This document shows positions 34,020 to 45,515 of a DNA stretch of 64,000 nucleotides, piece by piece; the first letter of the stretch is position 1, and each line of letters starts with the position of its first letter. Made by a program: the position numbers and the translations under genes. The notes under the pieces are model-generated. The model saw only the letters and a list, made by a program, of their open reading frames with translations. It had not been told where the DNA came from and made no database searches. This DNA comes from Hermatobates lingyangjiaoensis (taxonomy: Eukaryota > Arthropoda > Insecta > Hemiptera > Hermatobatidae), in assembly GCA_026182355.1 (NCBI GenBank), contig JAPFBL010000171.1, forward strand, positions 62,001 through 126,000. The letters run 5' to 3'.

Positions 34020-36530
34020 TTATATAGCGGATTTCTAGTTCTAATCACAGAAAGTATGTTTTGATAGCGTATTGGCGTGCTTCAGATGGTATACTAATAT
34101 TAATAGTAGCTATACTGTAAGGGCCTCAAACAGAAGTAGTTTAGCTTAGAATGTGTTTTTTATACAACATGAGATAGACATTAGACAGTCAATGTTTGTA
34201 TTGGTTAACTGAAGTGAAAATTGAAACTTGAGCAATGCTGTTAATTATGTATTATGTATTCAAGTGTGCAAGGCATGAGTTTTAACTAAATATTTTTTAT
34301 CTGAACGTTTGATCAAATGCATCAAGAAGAGGACTTGAGATTTTGAGCACCGCTTCTTTGTGGTTTAATTACATATATTACATGATTCAGTATATCTCAA
34401 GAAGTAAAGAGTAGTATGTTTAAAATACCAGATATTAAATGACATTGGCTTTTTGCAATGAGTCCGATATACTGATGAAGTTGTATAAGTCTCTACAAGC
34501 TTAAACAGCTTAACAGGAAACTTTGACGATTTTATAATTAAAAAAAATACTATTGTACCAATATTTTTTTTCGTTATAAAATTTCAGTCGTAGGTTATGT
34601 TTATAAAATAAGTATTGCCAATTAAATTCATTTGATTTTAAAGTTCTCTTTTGAAATAACCAATAGCAATTGTGAAAGCCCGTCTTAGAAATTTTATTAT
34701 GGAAATAATTATGCAGGTCATAAGTTGCATATAAGTTGTAAAACAGATAAGTTATCTGTATCTATAATATGAGTGATAAGAATAGGAGTAAACAAAACAC
34801 AATTATTTTGTATATCTTTTGTTCAGTTGACGGGTTTGATATATAAACATTTTCTGAGAGATTACTAGGAATGAATCTCCTAGGGCTTGCTTTGAGTTTT
34901 AATGAAATCATAGAATATTTGTGTTGTAATGATGGCTGGTTTAATATAGCATTAATAATCGTATATAGGTACGCTATATAAACGTTAAGGATGAATTCAC
35001 CTCAAATGCCAAACTTGTAAGTTTAAATTGTCAGTATTTCTATACAAGTTTTTAAAAAAATCAATTTTGAAGTTATTTTATTAAACTTTGGTGGGGCTTA
35101 AATAATCGTATTATTAAAAACAGAAGTAATAAATAAGTTTGGATAAAAGTGTTGGAATCATAGTGACAATTCACTCACAAAGAAGTGTCACTATGTGGGT
35201 GGAAATGTACCAGATATTTGTGATCACACTTTTGGACACAACATTTGAAATGACCACATAAATCGTTCTTGCTTAGGAGAATATGAAAAAGTAGATAAAC
35301 TCATGGATACAGATTTTGGGAAAATAGAATCATGATAAAAGCAGAATAATAGAGCTTTATCACCCGGAGAGGTCGCTGTTTTTCCTGCATTGTCAATGTA
35401 ATCAAAAGATGAGATTAACAATTACTGAACTAAAGATATCGATAACTATGTAATGTAAAACTGTGGTATTTTATAAAATTTAGAGAAGATATATAAAAAT
35501 AGTCCGTTCTAAATTATGAGCAGCCCCAAGTCACTACGCGCATGTACCTTCTCTAATATTATACTAGACAAAAGATATTTTATGCAGCTTATGTAATTGA
35601 ACAGTTAAATTGTTTCTGGGATCTTTGAAAGTGAACATCTTACAAATACTTAATACATATTTTTTTTCTTGACAAGTATAATTATTGTAAATTAAAGATG
35701 GAGACCAAAATGTATTTTATAGTTTGGAGAATATTCAGTATCGGAACTAGGCATATAGAAAAGGGAATTGCTATATGTTATAGGTGTAGTGATTTACCTG
35801 TGATGTTAAGAAGGACTTTTTTATCACAAAAAATAATGTTATTTGAAGTGAAACTTTACTTAACTGAAATATGTTTGTAGATGACATTCAACATTCTGTC
35901 TTCCTGTCTAAGTGAACTGTCTTCACTTGGTTAATAAAACTGTATCAATATCAGTGTAATAGACGAGTGTGTATTTATTGTTAATAGAGATCAAAGTAGC
36001 TTGGTGGTTTGGATGATTGAGGGCTTGTTCATTCCCATTGAGATAATGAGATCATAGTTTCCATGAGAACATAATTTCCTTACATACCTGTCATGTAAGG
36101 GATGGAAACTATGATGGGAAAATAAATAGATATCATATAGGGTGGAAACATAAAATGAGAAATCGCCTTTTCTGAAAGAGTAGGATACCTTAGATACGAG
36201 CCTTTATGACAGTAGGGAAAGTTAATAACTCATATGCAAAGTAAAGTTTGCATATGGAATATTTACCAAAGTAAAGTATGGAGCTTCCACCGTATAATAA
36301 ATCGGACATGTGGTTCACTGGAAACTAAGGTAGGTGTAAAGAAACATGTGAAAAAGATTTAGAACAGCAAATTCGATTCCAGTAGTTGTGGGCGGTAGAT
36401 AAACAAGTTATTAGTGGTACCAGCAATGTGCTCCTATTTGTTGACAGAATTTAAATAGAAGCAAAAAAAGTTGCCATTGTTAAGTAATGCTTGTGGAAAT
36501 TTGAGTTCTGTTTAAGTAAAGGGCTTTGAG
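34020..36530. other. AT-rich non-coding DNA
   Basis: No gene supported. An inverted repeat CATAGTTTCCAT...ATGGAAACTATG occurs at about 36051-36116. Confidence 0.5.
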
Positions 36531-36535
36531 GGAAA

Positions 36536-36790
36536 GTTAGTGGTGTGTAGCGGCATAGAGTAAACAATCCGGTTGGGCGCGCACCACAGTGAGCGGCTCG
36601 CGTGATTTACCCGCTGGCCAGATAACAGCCCTCGGTAATGAATGGAGCTGCATTACACGGTGACTGGGCCGCACTATTACCTCGTCACAGCTTGCCTATA
36701 AACACCCCTTATCATTGCTTCATCACGACCTTTCGCCTCTTGCTTACCCACACCTCCGCACCTAGCCAAACAAATTACTATCTTTTTCTT
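36536..36790. promoter_or_regulatory. GC-rich island, candidate enhancer
   Basis: A sharp GC increase with GGGCGCGCACCACAGTGAG, a run of CpG and TAAT-type homeodomain cores (GGTAATGAATGG, GCATTACA). Noncoding in all frames as far as I can tell. It lies within the presumed first intron of the PRDM-like gene. Confidence 0.3.
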
Positions 36791-38600
36791 GTTCAACCTG
36801 CCAAGTCTTCATTTTCTTTTACTCTCTTGTCAGTCATAATCGAAGTTTATGAGCAATTTCACAACTCTTGCACGATCTTTAAGCGTACATCTCAAACACC
36901 GCATCCTTTGAAGAATCAAGCTTTCAATTGCTCAAGTATAATAGACTTGATAACTGTATTTATCTGCCATTGTAAACTGCCTGTAACACACATACATCAC
37001 TCAACCGTGACTTTATTTATCGCTAAAATATAATTATTTTGTTAATCCTTAAAAAATACTAAAACTATCTTCGCATTGATATATCTGCATAAAACGTAAC
37101 TCAATGACTTAATCTATTCACATCCAGTTAGCGGTCTTCTAGAGAGGATGTTGATGCATTAGTTTCAACCATGTTGATTCCGACTGTTTAGTCACTATTT
37201 AGTTGCAGATAAGATAATATTCAGCTAAAATAAGCCACATGACAGTAAAGTTGTTTTATCCAAATAAATAAGCGATCTACATGTATTAAAAGGAAGTTAC
37301 CGTAATTATTAAAATTATTGTCAAACAATCTAATTAAATTCCTCAGATTTTACAAAAAACAGTTGTGTCTAAGGTGATTAAATTTACATAATATAGAAAT
37401 CTTCAAAATGTTAGGGATTGATAGTTTTTTGTTTATTTCAGAATATAGTGTTCCCTAGGTATCCATAGGAATAATAAAAACATTCTGTTGATCCTTAATC
37501 AAGCTTGTCGTGGCTTCTTGTCTTTTCTAATTTAAAAGATTTATGGATTTCTAGATTTCATGGATGTTCAAGAGTTAAACGGATGTATATATTTCCCAAT
37601 ATTTATTTTTAAAAATATAAAAAAGCGAAAAAAATTATGATTTGTTAATGATCTAGAATGAATTGGAGTGTTCATAAATACCTGGCCGGAGGAAGCTATC
37701 TCAAACGGAAAATACATTCACAAATTACATAGACTAAAAAATGTTATTAGGTATAGAAATGTTAATTGGTAAATCAATTGTATTTTTTTTAAATGAGTAA
37801 TTAAATGTGATTTGCAATGCCATTTGTTTTAACCTTGCAGACCGATCTTGTTTTCCAAGGTTCCTCTTGGAACTATTAATAACCTATGCCAGCAACACTA
37901 TTATGCCTTAGTGGATAATTGTGGGAAAACTGGGGTGTTTGAAAGGATTTCGTGACCAGAAAACATAGACTACAGCCCTCCAGTTAGCTTTTCCTAATGA
38001 AATGCAAGCCAATTAGCGGATACTGTCTTCAGAACTCAGCTAAAACGTTTCTTCTTTGAACCTTGCTTTCTCATAGATACTAAGCGTTGGCAAAAATATA
38101 TTTTGTTGGTTTTAACAGCTACAAACTGCTTTTCATTATCTTCAAAACAGTGTTTTCCCACTTTTTTTTTTAAATTCAAAGCATATTATTATTATTATTG
38201 ATATTTATTAGATATAATAAGATAAGAACTGCCATAAATCTACAAAAAATATTGACATAAATAGAATCATTTGTATACTAACACATATAATAAATAGTGA
38301 ATTTCTGATGAAAGTAATATTCAACTGAATAAATATAGGACATTCCTAAAAAGTCAAAAAATTAGAAATTATTTTGTGAAAAAAATGTATTATTAGTATT
38401 ATTTGATGGCCAGAGTCATATCAATTATTGCGATATCTCTTCGGATTTTCGTCACCGTTTATTCTTGTTAACAATATAATGTTTTAGTTTTTTAATAAAC
38501 TCGATAACAATTTTTGCCTGAGAAGTCAGTTTAAATATATATTTGCATAGATAGAGTGAAATATTGTTGTAATACGCTGTTCTTATATAACTGTTCTGAT
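36791..38600. other. AT-rich non-coding DNA
   Basis: No feature supported. An acceptor-like TTGCAG near 37850 is followed by only 12 codons before a stop. Confidence 0.45.
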
Positions 38601-38944
38601 TTCTACGACCACACTTCTAGGAGTATGATTTCCATTGACTACACTTCAATAAGTGTGATATCTATGACCACACTTTTAGGAGTATGATTCCCATGAACAC
38701 ACTTCAATAAGTGTAATATCTATGACCACACTTCTAGGAGTATGATTTCTATGAGCACAATTCAAAAAGTGTGATATCTATGATCACACTTCTAGGAGTA
38801 TGATTTCTAAGAAAAATTTAGGTGCATCATTTCTATAACACACTTTTAGGAGTATAATATCTATTAACATAATTCTGGAAGTATGCTTTTTATGACCATA
38901 CTTCTAGGAATATGGTCCTAGATCACACTTCCAGGAGCATGATG
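38601..38944. repeat. Minisatellite, about 29-30 bp units
   Basis: Units of the type TATGACCACACTTCTAGGAGTATGATT alternate with a variant containing CACTTCAATAAGTGTGATATC, giving a 59-base higher-order period in the first half. Copies become more diverged toward the right end. Confidence 0.85.
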
Positions 38945-39639
38945 TTATGCTGTCCTAGGAACAAAATTCCTATTACTGATAATTAATGATCAATATTTTA
39001 GATGATACAAGCAAAACAAAAGGGTACAGGATGGTCTGTTAGTTATTGTGTTTGTCAGTTGTTCTGGAAATGAAAGAGTTTTCATGGAAGTCATGAGTGG
39101 GATTTGAATTCCTTGGTGTTCCCATCCTGCACAAAGTCAGCTACCAGTTGAAATTTCCCACTCTTGAAAACTTTAATAAGGCAATGTTTTGGACTCACGC
39201 AAACTCATGACTAAAAAGAGCTAAGAGCAAATAAGACGAACTTCCCAGTCTTATTATGTCGTTTATTTTTTAAAATACTGAAAAATACTTCCAATGTATT
39301 TTAAGAAGAACTTATATATTTTGAGCTTTTAAAGAATTTTTGACTATGAAATGAAGAAAAAAATGTTGAATGTGTCCATCAATATATCAAAATTATAATA
39401 TTAACGTAAGTTTGTATGCGATGGATGTAATCATACATTTTAGCTCATAAAAACCAGGAATTGCTATCATTCCTATTCCTTGATATCATAAACAAAAAAA
39501 AAGTAACATTGAGCTGATTGCTGGGAGTTGATATTGGGTTTTTTTTAGCAATGCTGCTTCTTGTTTTGAGTGATGTCAGAAGGTCAATAAGTGGAAGACA
39601 TATGGTTCGTGGATGGTTATTGAGAGAGCTGAACGTTGC

Positions 39640-39880
39640 TCGTGGGAGGAAGGAAGAGCTGGTTCTCAACAACAGACTCGACTCATAACGGCTACCCGTT
39701 TCCTGCACGTCCAACGATCGCGACAGGTGTAGGGATGCCACCTGTTGCTTCTCACCGCAGATTCCAACATAAACACAATAATTACCCTAACGTCCCACCC
39801 TCAACAACAATACGAACAGAGGGCTTTCATTACACAACTGTCTGTCCTCGTGAGCTACTTCCATAACCAGTTGGATTTTC
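39640..39880. promoter_or_regulatory. GC-richer island
   Basis: Contains CpG-containing segments (CCAACGATCGCGACAGG) in AT-rich surroundings. Overlapping short frames have no domain. A possible regulatory element, composition evidence only. Confidence 0.22.
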
Positions 39881-40639
39881 AGCTCAACCATTTTAAACAT
39901 ATGAAATACAAAGAAAATAATATAAGGTTCAAAATATTTTTTTATTACTACACCGTTTACTTTAAAACAAAAAAAAATATAAGTAATTTATAACTTGCTC
40001 ATACACTTACTGTTTATTTTTAGTTCCAAATTTATAATAGCATGCTCAAATCTGGAGTGAATATTATGATTCAACTTATTTCTATCTTAGGTCAATTTAT
40101 AATAACATTCTAATAGTCTTCTAAAATTCTAATTCTACCTTCAGTATGTTTACCTTATGGTAGTAATATATTGGAAGCTGTAGCTGAATTCCTTCACTAA
40201 GTCATATCTACCTGCCTTCTGCTGATAATAGCCTTACAAGTACTTTTATATTGCCGATGTTCTTCTCTTTTCTAAGTTAAGTCCTCAATAGCTTTTAATA
40301 CTCTTAAGCTAAGTCATAATCTTCTTTAACCTCATTATTTAACTTCTTCGTTAGCCTAATTAATACCATTCTTCAGAGAATCACTACCTTTGTTTATTAT
40401 AGGATTTGAAGAGTGACTACAACTTTTTTTAATCAAATGAACCACCATTTAAAGAAACAAGTACTCTGGTTCTTCTTCTAAAGGTCCCATTTTGTTTTCA
40501 GTATATGAAAACTAATTAATGTCTTCATCATCTTTCTTATTAAAGTCACTTAATAAAGATATCCAATTTTTTCAAAACATATCTGTTTTGAAACAACTGT
40601 ACTTGAACTGTACAAATTAGTAACTGTTGAGTAGGTGGC

Positions 40640-40790
40640 AACATATAAGACAGCAAGGTACTACTATTACTAGAATCGATATTTTGAACTGCAGTTCTTC
40701 GTCAGCAAGAAACTAGAGAAGAAGAAGAAGAGGTGAAGAGGTACGACGTTCCAGATTAACGGTGCAGGGTCCAGAACAGTGCAGTTCTCA
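40640..40790 (-). repeat. Family D hammerhead relic
   Basis: Minus-strand CUGACGA, extra A and a perfect GAACUGCAGUUC helix II are visible at 40674-40708, but GAAA has become AAAA. A TA tract follows at 40793. Confidence 0.6.
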
Positions 40791-40945
40791 CTATATATAT
40801 ATATATATATATATACTCGTTATATATATATTAATATATATATATATATTATAATATATATATCATGATTTGTTTTCTTGACCCAATATTTATATGATGT
40901 AATTTTCTTGAGGTTTGAGGTCCAATGATTAAAACTAGTCCATTT

Positions 40946-40983
40946 GCCGACGTTTCGACATATATTTATGTCATCTTCAGGGC
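40946..40983 (-). ncRNA. Hammerhead-ribozyme-like motif (family E, intact)
   Basis: Minus-strand helix I GCC/GGC, CUGAAGA, extra U, helix II GACAU/AUGUC, GAAA, self-complementary ACGU, C at the cleavage position (a GUC site). Same as its mirror partner at 41095. Confidence 0.78.
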
Positions 40984-41094
40984 TACAACATGATTGTTTT
41001 ACAATTAGCACTACTAGAACTAGAACATATTGAAATGTAATAAATTACCAAATAGTAGTAATAGTAGTGCTAATTGTAAAACAATCATGTTGTA

Positions 41095-41132
41095 GCCCTG
41101 AAGATGACATAAATATATGTCGAAACGTCGGC
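41095..41132 (+). ncRNA. Hammerhead-ribozyme-like motif (family E, intact)
   Basis: Mirror of the previous motif. Compared with the copy at 51681-51718, helix II shows two compensatory double changes, which supports a base-paired RNA. Confidence 0.8.
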
Positions 41133-41193
41133 AAATGGACTAGTTTTAATCATTGGACCTCAAACCTCAAGAAAATTACATCATATATATATT

Positions 41194-41200
41194 TGTGTGT

Positions 41201-41267
<67 letters not shown>

Positions 41268-41292
41268 GTGTGTGTGTGTGTGTGTGTGTGTA
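41194..41292. repeat. (TG)n microsatellite
   Basis: TG repeat with single interruptions. Confidence 0.98.
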
Positions 41293-41339
41293 TAATAAAC
41301 GAAATGAGATCCAAATGGAGTGATAACACTTAAAATAAA

Positions 41340-41530
41340 CTATGGCGTATAGAAGGAAACGTAATGGCACACTGAAGGGACTCACTTTTCAATATTTCGA
41401 CCGTAACAGCGGCCGTCCACAAGAGAAGAAATGAGTTGACCGAGGGACGACAGTCAACTGAAGAACTCTCTGGTTAGAGGGCTAAAGTGGTGCTGCCGCG
41501 AAGGAAAAACATAAAAAAAGAACTAACGAG
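41340..41530 (-). repeat. Family C hammerhead element, decayed core
   Basis: Closely similar to 23520-23770. The core at 41381-41430 reads CUUGUGGA in place of CUGANGA, so it is probably inactive. Confidence 0.75.
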
Positions 41531-42320
41531 TCTGGATTGAAAGAAATTTGAAGAACAATAAAGGGAAAAAACGGAAAATATAAGAAATATATAAAATATT
41601 ATTTAAAAAAATTAATAAAAAAAATATTTTTTTTATAAACACTTCTTTGAAACACTAACAAAAACTCTTACAGGCAAATAATCTAAAATTATTTTTAGAT
41701 TTTCAAATAATTTTATTGAATTGATAAATATTGTATTTCTTGTTTATTAAAATAACAATTATTTATTTTGTAGCGATATAATAATTACTAATTAAAGTTA
41801 ATACTAATACTAATTTTAAAATACTAATACTGATTTAATTGCTGAAAAATTACAAATTATTTAGTAATTTGAAAATGGAAAAGACGGTTAAACATTTTAT
41901 AATTAATTGAACAACGGTTATAATGTTAAAGATTAAGGTATTGGATCTCAGCTATGTAATATATATTTCAGCCATCTTCTGGTCAAAAACTTCAACAACT
42001 TGCTTAAAGATCAACAATCATTAACACTTCTTACAAAAAGAAGCATTTTCATGATAACTCCTTTAACGCATTCACAGAATATATACTGCTTTAATACTTT
42101 GAGTATATAATAATAATACTTAATATATAGTTTGATGTGCGTATGTGATAACAGTCCATTTTAATTTATTTGACAAAACCTAAGTTTGAATTACGAAAGA
42201 ATAGTTGTTGGCTCTGGAAAATGTAGGTCTATGACATGCTGGTTAAAGGAATTGAAAATGACGTTTGTTTTTTTTTTCTAAATTGGGCTTTAATAGAGAT
42301 GGGACTTAAAGAAACAGAAA
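41531..42320. other. AT-rich non-coding DNA
   Basis: Nothing supported. Confidence 0.5.
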
Positions 42321-42374
42321 GGCTTTCAATGGACCGTTTGGCAGGAAGCAGATGGGTTGTAGATCGAAAGCCAT

Positions 42375-42443
42375 ATGGCTCGGCAACGCTCAAGGCGCGC
42401 TAAACCGATAAAACAGTTGACCGTTCAGGTTGATGCAGTGACT
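42375..42443 (+). CDS. Candidate short first coding exon, unknown
   Basis: In a GC-richer island (42330-42540) an ATG opens 23 codons beginning MARQRSRRAKPIKQ, a strongly basic start, and runs into GTAAGT at 42444 in phase 0. Basic N-termini of this style occur in several zinc-finger regulators, but the similarity is too short to name one. The exon's last base before the donor is T, which is a weak fit. Conserved-looking GC-rich sequence continues past the donor to about 42540, which fits a non-coding regulatory island equally well. Confidence 0.28.
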
Positions 42444-42549
42444 GTAAGTTATTATTACCCGAAGGCAATCACTGCCTCTGAACTGCGTGACCGTCTGGCT
42501 CCCACACTGTCATCTCATTCAGGTCCATTAAGCAGTCAATTGAACAAGA

Positions 42550-43155
42550 CTGATTCATTATTTTTTTTTTAAAAAAAATATTATTTAGTTTGAAAACTTC
42601 ATTCAAAAATGGTTTAAAAATAACTTATGTATTAAAATGCATAATATGTTTAACAGTCATAAAAAAATTAAACAACATCTAAAACATTTTATTTTTTCAA
42701 GGAAGTAATAAAATAATTGATATATTCAGACATTCATGAAGTAATCTAACTTCAAAATATAAACTTCTTTAAATTAAACACAACTATAAAGACTTAACGC
42801 CCTACCAAGTGTTATTTTTAATATAAAAAACAATAAAAATACTTACTGCCTTCCAGTATTAAGGAAGCATGACAACTAAGTTAAAAAACGTTGTTTTTGT
42901 TAGTTAGTGCTTTTTGGCTGTAGACATTCAAGTATGAATTGAAACTTTACTTTTCTGTTATCTTGGTGACTGCTCTCCATCTTTTGTGATATTTTAAGTT
43001 TGTGTTATCTTGGTCTCAATTAATTATAACACAGTAGGTCCTGAAATATTTTTTTCAACTCTCATAGTCCTTCAGTCTTCAATGCTCTTCCAGAGGCTGA
43101 AACTCTCACTTATTTGATACCTATTACATATTTCAGCTATGAAAAGCTGCGTTAT
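42550..43155. other. AT-rich non-coding DNA
   Basis: Nothing supported. Confidence 0.5.
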
Positions 43156-43156
43156 T

Positions 43157-43167
43157 AGGTTGGTCTT
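43157..43167 (+). repeat. Target-site duplication of SINE (left)
   Basis: AGGTTGGTCTT, repeated exactly at 43498-43508. Confidence 0.92.
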
Positions 43168-43497
43168 GAGGGTCAGGCTAGCTCAGTGGTTACATGCTCG
43201 CCTCTGAACTGCAAGGACCGGGGTTCGATCCCCACCTGGCCCTCGATTTATTCACGCGGGAGGTGAATAAATCTGAGCACGTCGTCCCTCGGAGAAGGAC
43301 GTTAAACTGTCGGTCCCGAGCCTGTACAATGTCAGGTATTCGTTAAAGATCCCTACTCTAAATACACTTGTGTTAGGCAAAATTTAGGACTACCACTGTA
43401 GAATCAATCTTCATTGTGTGGTATCACAAAGGGCCAATGCTCGGCCTAAGTGTGTTCCCTTGTAGGACTGCCACTGCAACCTAACCTAACCTAACCT
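43168..43497 (+). mobile_element. Full-length tRNA-derived SINE
   Basis: The 330-bp insert sits between perfect 11-bp duplications. The first 75 bases are a tRNA-like head: acceptor GAGGGTCAGG matched by CCTGGCCCTC, A box TAGCTCAGTGG (43179-43189) and B box GGTTCGATCCC (43222-43232), the internal RNA polymerase III promoter. The body contains GGACGTTAAAC and GTCGGTCC, a segment type seen in many marine-invertebrate SINEs as I recall. The 3' end is four CCTAA repeats. The well-kept boxes and duplication suggest a young copy. It needs a LINE partner for movement; the LINE at 22649 has a poly(A) tail and is not an obvious match. Confidence 0.93.
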
Positions 43498-43841
43498 AGG
43501 TTGGTCTTATTGAAATTTTTATTTCTTTTACACAATTTCATAACAGCAAGATTTTTAACTATCTATCAGAGTGCGAAAAACTCGTTTTTGAAGTCAATAA
43601 GAAATATTAATTCAAATTTTTTAATACTAACAGAGAGCATAATATGTTCATATTTTCTCTAAAATACGTAAAAATACTTAATTGTGCTCAAATTAAATTT
43701 TTTTTTCAACATTAGGGAAGTTTGGTATTATTTTTTCACTTCATTGTACATTTGTTAAAAGTTAACATACGTGTGAATTTGCACTTTTAGTGTGTTGTTC
43801 TGAGAGCTTTTCCGGTTTTTCATTGTTTTCATATAACATAG

Positions 43842-44047
43842 GTTAGGTTAAGTTGCAGTGTTCATCCCACTAGAGGACACACACATGCCGAAGATTGGCT
43901 CTTTGTATTACCACAATGAACATTCTACATAGGGTATCTTACTTTTATATAACTGGAGAGTATTTAGAGTAAGGATCTTTAACGAGTACGTGACATCGTA
44001 GAAGCTGTGGACCGACGGTTTAACGTCCTCTAAGGGACAATATTTCG
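43842..44047 (-). mobile_element. Diverged SINE copy, 5' truncated
   Basis: Reverse orientation of the same family. On + it starts with TAGGTTAGGTTAAG (tail) and continues through the complement of the GTGGTAATAC, TTAAAGATCC, GTCGGTCC and GGACGTTAAAC blocks, ending near the GGGAC at 44035. The tRNA head is missing. More diverged than the copy at 43168, hence older. Confidence 0.85.
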
Positions 44048-44059
44048 ACCTAAAGTACT

Positions 44060-45390
44060 ACTTATCTAAAAAAATGAATAGTCCTTTTGTGGATTTCTAA
44101 CTGCAAATAAATGCTTCCAATTGAACGATCACTTCTTTTTTTTTTGTTTTTATATTGAAAATGGCAAACATAAGAGTTATGATAAAATCAATATCTATGA
44201 ACTGCAAATAATCATTAAGATACATACTTTGGTAAGAAATATATTTTTAAGCTAATAGCTTTGCAATTAGTTTTGATGTGGTTTTTACTCAACTTGGAAA
44301 TTAAAAGGAAAAAATGTAATGAAAATAATGTGTTCTGAATATGCAGTGCTTTCCGAAAGTATCATAAAATGTATTTTTAAATATCTGCCATGACTGTTAT
44401 GAAATGTTGGCTACTGGATTGTAGTAGAGACCGCTGTCTTTTCAAAAAGACAGAAGTTGATGACTGGAAACCACTAACGCTATCTTGTAGAAGTCAGACT
44501 CATTTGTAAAACAACAAAAAAAGTAGTTTATAATTTGTTTTAATGATTGAAAGTGGTCCAGTGGAATTCTCTTTACAGAAGGTTATTATTTATGCATCAG
44601 ATATAAGCGATTAGAACAGGTTTTTTGAAAGATGATTTTCATAAAAGAAATATTTTAGTTGATATTTAGGAGTTTCTTTTAAAATAAAACAATCAAGGCG
44701 AATAAAAACAGTTCATATAAAACTAATAAATTAATCAACGGTACTGACTCTGAACAGAAGAGTGCTTTTGAGGATTGGCCCAGCTTTTTTCAACTTTGTA
44801 AACCACGACTCAGTGTTTGAATTGTATTTTATACAGGGGACCAAAAATTTTGTAATAAAATTAATACAAATTCAACAAATTGTGTTCCGTTATTTGTTTT
44901 TGATAAACCCAAAGTGACAAATAATTTCATGATTTTATTTCAAACGAACTCACTAGTAGGTAAGTTTTGTCTAGATCTAAGAATGAGATGTGGTAATTGA
45001 TTCTATTTGGTACCAATTTTAGCTATATACAATTTGTATCAAATTGCATGACAAGTTCTATAATTTAATTTGTCTTGCTTTTTTTTACATTATTTTGAAA
45101 AATTTTGTAAACGGTAAAAAATAAGATGTTTTTTTAAAATTATTTTTAACTAAACTTAATTAGAATCAGATTTTTGGATGATATGAGAAAGTTAATTATA
45201 TTCTGGCAATAAAAATAACATTTAGAGAAGAATATTTGAACAAAGGATCAATGAAATATGTACGTAAAAGATTAAGAGGAAGGTCTTGAAAACTCCAGTT
45301 TGATGAATGCTGTTTGGTTGTGGTTATATGGTTTGTACATTGGTTATTAAAAGTACTACTTGTGGTTTCTGACCAAATAAATTTGAGGTG
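44060..45390. other. AT-rich non-coding DNA
   Basis: No feature supported. Confidence 0.5.
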
Positions 45391-45394
45391 ATAA

Positions 45395-45515
45395 GAGTGT
45401 CCTTGCTGTGGAGGGGGGAGGGTTCCACCGGGAGGGGATGAAGGATTGCGACCTTGCGTACTCGGCCACCCTAATCAGCCTGCACGTGCCACCCCCCCCC
45501 CACCCCTAATCATCG
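45395..45515. promoter_or_regulatory. GC-rich island with poly-C run
   Basis: Contains GGAGGGGGGAGGGTTCCACC, CACCCTAATCAGCC and GCACGTGCC (E-box), followed by a run of ten C. Composition contrasts sharply with its flanks. A candidate regulatory element. Confidence 0.28.

Larger units (their letters stand above)
40880..41190. repeat. Family E palindromic pair
   Basis: Left arm about 40896-41022 and right arm about 41066-41185 are nearly identical reverse complements with a 43-base spacer. Both 3' ends point outward, into (TA)n on the left and TA followed by (TG)n on the right. Confidence 0.93.

Noticed and set aside
37850..37895. Second exon of the PRDM-like gene after TTGCAG
   Set aside because: The frame stops after 12 codons and does not resemble a PR domain.
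43171..43245. A functional tRNA gene
   Set aside because: The tRNA-like head is followed by a SINE body and tail, and the whole is bounded by target duplications, so it is the SINE promoter region.
43478..43500. Interstitial telomere repeat
   Set aside because: The short CCTAA run is the SINE tail; the same tail ends the truncated copy at 11275.
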